A stretch of DNA of 64,000 nucleotides from CAG-964 sp902789345. GTDB taxonomy: Bacteria > Bacillota > Clostridia > Oscillospirales > Acutalibacteraceae. Positions 61,098 to 64,000 of the stretch are shown piece by piece. How positions within the stretch are numbered: the first letter of the stretch is position 1; every line of letters starts with the position of its first letter. Location of the stretch: assembly GCA_052117325.1 (NCBI GenBank), contig JBQKJJ010000007.1; one strand, given 5' to 3'. A program made the translations under genes and the position numbers. The notes under the pieces were generated by a model. It was not told the origin of the DNA. It searched no databases and worked only from the letters and a program-made list of their open reading frames with translations.

Positions 61098-61135
61098 CGA
61101 GGATGTTTATAAAAGCACCCTCGTTTTTCTTTTGC
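61098..61135 (+). terminator. Terminator after prkC
   Basis: CGAGG (61098-61102) pairs with CCTCG (61119-61123), with T-G/C pairs inside, followed by TTTTTCTTTT. Confidence 0.75.
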
Positions 61136-61331
61136 AAAAATACAGGCAGTTTGCAAAAAACTGTTTGTAAGTTTTAATTTGGCTCTATAATAAAAGTGGG
61201 GGATAAAAAAGAGGTCACAACAAATTACAACTCAGTGTTAATAGTGAGGGTAAAGCCAAAGGTATTTGTGCAGGAGAAAAACAGAATTTATATGTAAAAG
61301 TAAAGTTCATAAAAAATTAAATTATTACTTA

Positions 61332-61385
61332 TTGACACGGTGTCAGAATAGAATTATAATGACCTTGTAAGCTGACACCGTGTCA
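61332..61385 (+). promoter_or_regulatory. Promoter with two TetR-type operators
   Basis: TTGACA (61332-61337), 17-base spacer, TATAAT (61355-61360): perfect vegetative promoter. TGACACGGTGTCA lies at 61333-61345 and TGACACCGTGTCA at 61373-61385. They start 40 bases apart; one covers the -35 box, the other the start of the transcript. The likely regulator is the TetR protein at 63228. Confidence 0.8.
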
Positions 61386-61479
61386 GAGATAGGCGGCGTG
61401 TATTGTATATGTAACGGCTACATTAAGCTGCAGCGAACACTTACCGTCTGTATAATAATCATATAAAGGAGAATGTAAT

Positions 61480-62649
61480 ATGCTTGGTAATTTTAGCTAC
61501 TGCAACCCAACAAAACTTTATTTTGGTGATGAATCTTTAAATTATTTAAACACAGAGCTTCCTAAGTACGGAAAGAATGTTGTACTTGTTTATGGCGGCG
61601 GCTCAATTAAGAAAAACGGAATTTACGATGATGTTGTAAAAATTCTAAAAGACAATAACAAAAATATAGCAGAAATTTCAGGCGTAATGCCAAACCCTGC
61701 CCTGAATAAGCTGTATGAAGGAATAAAAATAGCAAGAAATCACAATGCAGACCTGTTGCTGGCAGTAGGCGGCGGCTCGGTATGTGACTATTCAAAAGCC
61801 GTGTCCGTTTCGGTAAACTGCCAAGAGGACCCGTGGGAAAAGTATTATCTTAAATTTGAAGAGCCAACCTGCGAAACAATACCTGTAGGTTGTGTACTTA
61901 CAATGGTAGGTACAGGCTCCGAGATGAACGCCGGCTCTGTTATAACAAATTCAGAAACAAAGCAAAAGATTGGCCATGTATTTGCCGATGAAAAAATAAT
62001 GCCTAGGTTCTCAATTTTAAATCCGAAATATACTATGACATTGCCGCATTATCAAATGGTATCGGGTATTTACGATATATTTAACCATATATGCGAGCAG
62101 TATTTTTCAGGTGACGACGACAACACAAGCGACTATATCAGCGAGGGACTAATGAGGTCGCTTATTCACTCAAGTAAAATTGCCAACAAAGACCCTGAAA
62201 ATTATGAGGCAAGAAGCAACATTATGTGGACGGCTACATGGGCGCTTAACACTCTTGTTGCAAAGGGCAAACCAACTGACTGGATGGTGCATATGCTTGG
62301 CCAGGCTGTGGGCGGATATACAAATGCTACACACGGTATGACCCTTGCCGCAGTTTCACTGCCATATTACCGTTACATTATGCCGTTTGGACTTGAAAAG
62401 TTTAAGCGTTTTGCAATTAATGTGTGGAATGTTAATCCACAGGGTAAAAGTGACGGTCAGATTGCAGAAGAGGGACTAAAGGCAATGGAAAGCTGGATGA
62501 AAGAGCTTGGCGTTGTTATGAATATTTCAGAGTTTGGCGTTACAAAGGAAATGATTGAAAACATTGCAGATGTTACAATTATTCTAAAGGGCGGTTATAA
62601 GGAATTTGACCGCAATGATGTTATAAAGGTACTGGAGGAGAGCTTATAA
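61480..62649 (+). CDS. Iron-containing alcohol dehydrogenase (YqhD/BdhA-like)
   Basis: A 389-residue enzyme of the group III alcohol dehydrogenases. NAD(P)-binding GGGSxxD-type motif is in AVGGGSVCDYSKA. The metal ligands are Asp and His in SGIYDIFNHICEQYF, His in MVHMLGQAVGG and His in NATHGMTLA, all present. Family members reduce aldehydes such as butyraldehyde with NADPH or NADH. Co-transcribed with the flavodoxin (end and start one base apart). Induced probably when the TetR regulator lets go of its operators. Confidence 0.92.
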   Translation: MLGNFSYCNPTKLYFGDESLNYLNTELPKYGKNVVLVYGGGSIKKNGIYDDVVKILKDNNKNIAEISGVMPNPALNKLYEGIKIARNHNADLLLAVGGGSVCDYSKAVSVSVNCQEDPWEKYYLKFEEPTCETIPVGCVLTMVGTGSEMNAGSVITNSETKQKIGHVFADEKIMPRFSILNPKYTMTLPHYQMVSGIYDIFNHICEQYFSGDDDNTSDYISEGLMRSLIHSSKIANKDPENYEARSNIMWTATWALNTLVAKGKPTDWMVHMLGQAVGGYTNATHGMTLAAVSLPYYRYIMPFGLEKFKRFAINVWNVNPQGKSDGQIAEEGLKAMESWMKELGVVMNISEFGVTKEMIENIADVTIILKGGYKEFDRNDVIKVLEESL

Positions 62650-63122
62650 TGGGTAAGAATGTTTTAGTTGCATATTTTTCAGCAAGCGGAGTAACAAAAA
62701 AAGCGGCAGAAAAAATTGCTAAAGCTGTAGACGGTGACATTTTTGAAATTGCACCTGTTACTCCTTATACAACTGCCGACCTTGACTGGACTAACAAAAA
62801 AAGCAGAAGCACTGTAGAAATGGAAGATCCTAACTGCCGCCCTCCTTTTAAGGGCAGTGTTGAAAATATCAGCCAATATGACACAGTGTTTGTGGGATTC
62901 CCTATATGGTGGTATGTAGAACCTAAAATAATAGACACATTTTTGGACAACTGCGATTTTTCAGGAAAGGCCGTAATACCTTTTGCGACATCAGGAGGCA
63001 GTACTATTAACAGTACATTTAAAAATCTTCAAAAGAGCTACCCGAATATTAACTGGCAGTCGCCACAGCTGCTTAACAGCGTAGACATTGCCAAGTGGGC
63101 AAAAAGTGTTATAAGCAAATAA
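62649..63122 (+). CDS. Flavodoxin-like protein
   Basis: A 157-residue flavodoxin-fold protein. FMN-binding loop VAYFSASGVTKKAAEKIA, FVGFPIWWYVEPKIIDTFL and PFATSGGSTINSTFKNL identify the Flavodoxin_4 group. Members carry electrons or act as quinone reductases. It overlaps the alcohol dehydrogenase stop by one base (TAATG), so both are made from one message. Confidence 0.9.
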   Translation: MGKNVLVAYFSASGVTKKAAEKIAKAVDGDIFEIAPVTPYTTADLDWTNKKSRSTVEMEDPNCRPPFKGSVENISQYDTVFVGFPIWWYVEPKIIDTFLDNCDFSGKAVIPFATSGGSTINSTFKNLQKSYPNINWQSPQLLNSVDIAKWAKSVISK

Positions 63123-63133
63123 TTTTATAATTA

Positions 63134-63163
63134 AAGCCCGGCAGTATTTATGCTTCCGGGCTT
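63134..63163 (+). terminator. Hairpin after the flavodoxin gene
   Basis: Eight-base stem AAGCCCGG (63134-63141) with CCGGGCTT (63156-63163); no T-run follows on plus, so termination may be partial. Confidence 0.5.
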
Positions 63164-63227
63164 GTGGCAAAATTGCCAATAATATTAAAACTATTGTAAC
63201 AGCTAAAGCTGCAGAAAGAGTGAAATT

Positions 63228-63851
63228 ATGCCGAAAGCGTCAGAAAAGTTGACAGAGGACAGAAAAAATGAAATTATATCAGCGTGCGCCAAACTGTATG
63301 AAACAATGAGCTTTAAGGATATTACAATTAAGGAAATCGGCAGTGCTATTTCCTGTACAAGAACCTCTGTATATAATTATTTTCAGACAAAAGAAGAAAT
63401 ATTTTTGGCATTGCTGCAAAGTGAATACCAAAGCTGGATTGACAGCCTAAACAAAATTCAGGCACAGTACAATAAGCTGTCACGAACAGAGCTTGCCCAG
63501 GCTTTTGCACATTCTTTGGAGGACAGGAAAACTCTGCTGAAGCTGCTTTCTATGAATTTGTACGATATGGAGGTAAACAGCAGAATTGAACGGCTGGTGG
63601 AGCTTAAGGTTACTTACGGAAAAGCCCTGAGCACCGTTGAGGGCTGTCTGAAAAAGTTTTGTCCTGAAATGAGCCGCCAAGAAATACAGGATTTTATATA
63701 TTCTTTCTTTCCGTTTATATTCGGAATTTACCCATATACAGCTGTAAGCAAAAGGCAAAAAGAAGCTATGGTTGCCGCCGGGGTGAATTTTTTGGAAATA
63801 TCTGTATATGATATAACCCTAAAAGAAGTAAAAAAATTACTGGATGTATAG
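63228..63851 (+). CDS. TetR/AcrR-family regulator
   Basis: A 207-residue protein with N-terminal helix-turn-helix FKDITIKEIGSAISCTRTSVYNYFQTKEEIF at about 27-57 and a helical ligand-binding C-terminus. It sits 105 bases after the flavodoxin in the same direction. It probably represses the dehydrogenase-flavodoxin operon through the TGACAC/GTGTCA sites. The ligand is unknown; an aldehyde or fatty acid is plausible from the genes controlled. Confidence 0.9.
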   Translation: MPKASEKLTEDRKNEIISACAKLYETMSFKDITIKEIGSAISCTRTSVYNYFQTKEEIFLALLQSEYQSWIDSLNKIQAQYNKLSRTELAQAFAHSLEDRKTLLKLLSMNLYDMEVNSRIERLVELKVTYGKALSTVEGCLKKFCPEMSRQEIQDFIYSFFPFIFGIYPYTAVSKRQKEAMVAAGVNFLEISVYDITLKEVKKLLDV

Positions 63852-64000
63852 CCGCAGTATATAATATTTTGTTCTAAAAATTCTTCCGTTTGTATGTGAT
63901 AAAATGATGTGACCCAATAAAAAAGAGAAGTAACTTCAAATATGGTATAATGAATTTAACCACAAAAACATTACCAAGAAAGAAGTACTTCTCATGAATA
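63852..64000 (+). other. Possible start of an insertion-sequence gene
   Basis: ATGGTATAATGAATTT-type promoter near 63943, then CCAAGAAAGAAGTACTTCTC just ahead of ATG 63994 at the window edge. AGAAGTACTTCT is palindromic. This style is seen at IS transposase starts, but only two codons are visible. Confidence 0.3.

Larger units (their letters stand above)
61050..61479. other. Gap between prkC and the alcohol dehydrogenase gene
   Basis: Holds the prkC terminator at about 61098 and the promoter/operator at 61332-61385, both listed. No gene is visible; the rest is AT-rich. Confidence 0.6.

Overview
The window is a low-GC Firmicutes chromosome segment, most likely from a spore-forming, anaerobic Clostridia (Ruminococcus/Oscillospirales-like). 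The evidence is the gene order yicC-remA-gmk-rpoZ-priA-def-fmt-rsmB-rlmN-prpC-prkC, the AT-rich codon use with strong AGGAGG-type ribosome sites, and a clostridial siphophage. This placement is inferred from gene content only.

Region 1 (1-7554) is one end of an integrative element. It carries dndC (cut by the window edge), dndD and dndE, which are the DNA phosphorothioation genes. These are followed by a small orphan protein, a structured non-coding stretch, a sigma-70-like regulator, a MazF-family protein with a zinc-binding tail, an excisionase and a tyrosine integrase. The integrase lies next to the 3' end of a tRNA-Trp gene (7551-7626, minus strand), which is the evident insertion site. 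The other end of the element is outside the window.

Region 2 (7627-10980) is chromosome. It holds a gap with a strong hairpin and a decayed 64-66 bp tandem repeat, argJ, a divergent iron/manganese-type superoxide dismutase with a duplicated and frame-broken Asn/Gln-rich tail, and the first 38 codons of a cysteine-rich protein gene.

Region 3 (10981-45791) is a complete prophage of about 34.8 kb. It sits inside that cysteine-rich protein gene. The left part of the gene ends at 10981-10983 and the right part resumes at 45789-45791. Both ends share the trinucleotide TGA, and removing the prophage restores one reading frame of 275 codons. The phage has a large serine integrase at its left end, a CI-type repressor with divergent promoters, many small early genes, a PAPS-reductase-family protein, and a recombination/replication module (SbcC-like ATPase, Sak4-like ATPase, DUF669 protein, DEAH helicase, primase-helicase, RusA). 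After these come MazG, an orphan adenine methylase and a tRNA-Lys. The late genes are HK97-type packaging, head and siphovirus tail genes. A collagen-like fibre, a lectin-like protein and the whole lysis cassette are placed between capsid and head-closure genes. A lipoprotein gene on the opposite strand closes the prophage and is a likely lysogenic-conversion gene.

Region 4 (45790-64000) is chromosome again: the rest of the interrupted gene, a neopullulanase-like GH13 enzyme, a DtxR-family regulator with a palindrome in its own promoter, a membrane protein resembling CrtO-type acyltransferases, and then the housekeeping operon ending in the PASTA kinase. Last come an iron-dependent alcohol dehydrogenase and a flavodoxin behind a promoter with two TGACAC-N-GTGTCA operators, and a TetR regulator that probably binds them. 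The final 150 bases may be the start of another gene, possibly an insertion sequence.

The most notable observation is the prophage that interrupts, and can precisely restore, a conserved-looking host gene. This resembles the developmentally excised skin and SPbeta-type elements of spore formers. The second is a compactly folded RNA-like region upstream of the element's sigma-like gene.
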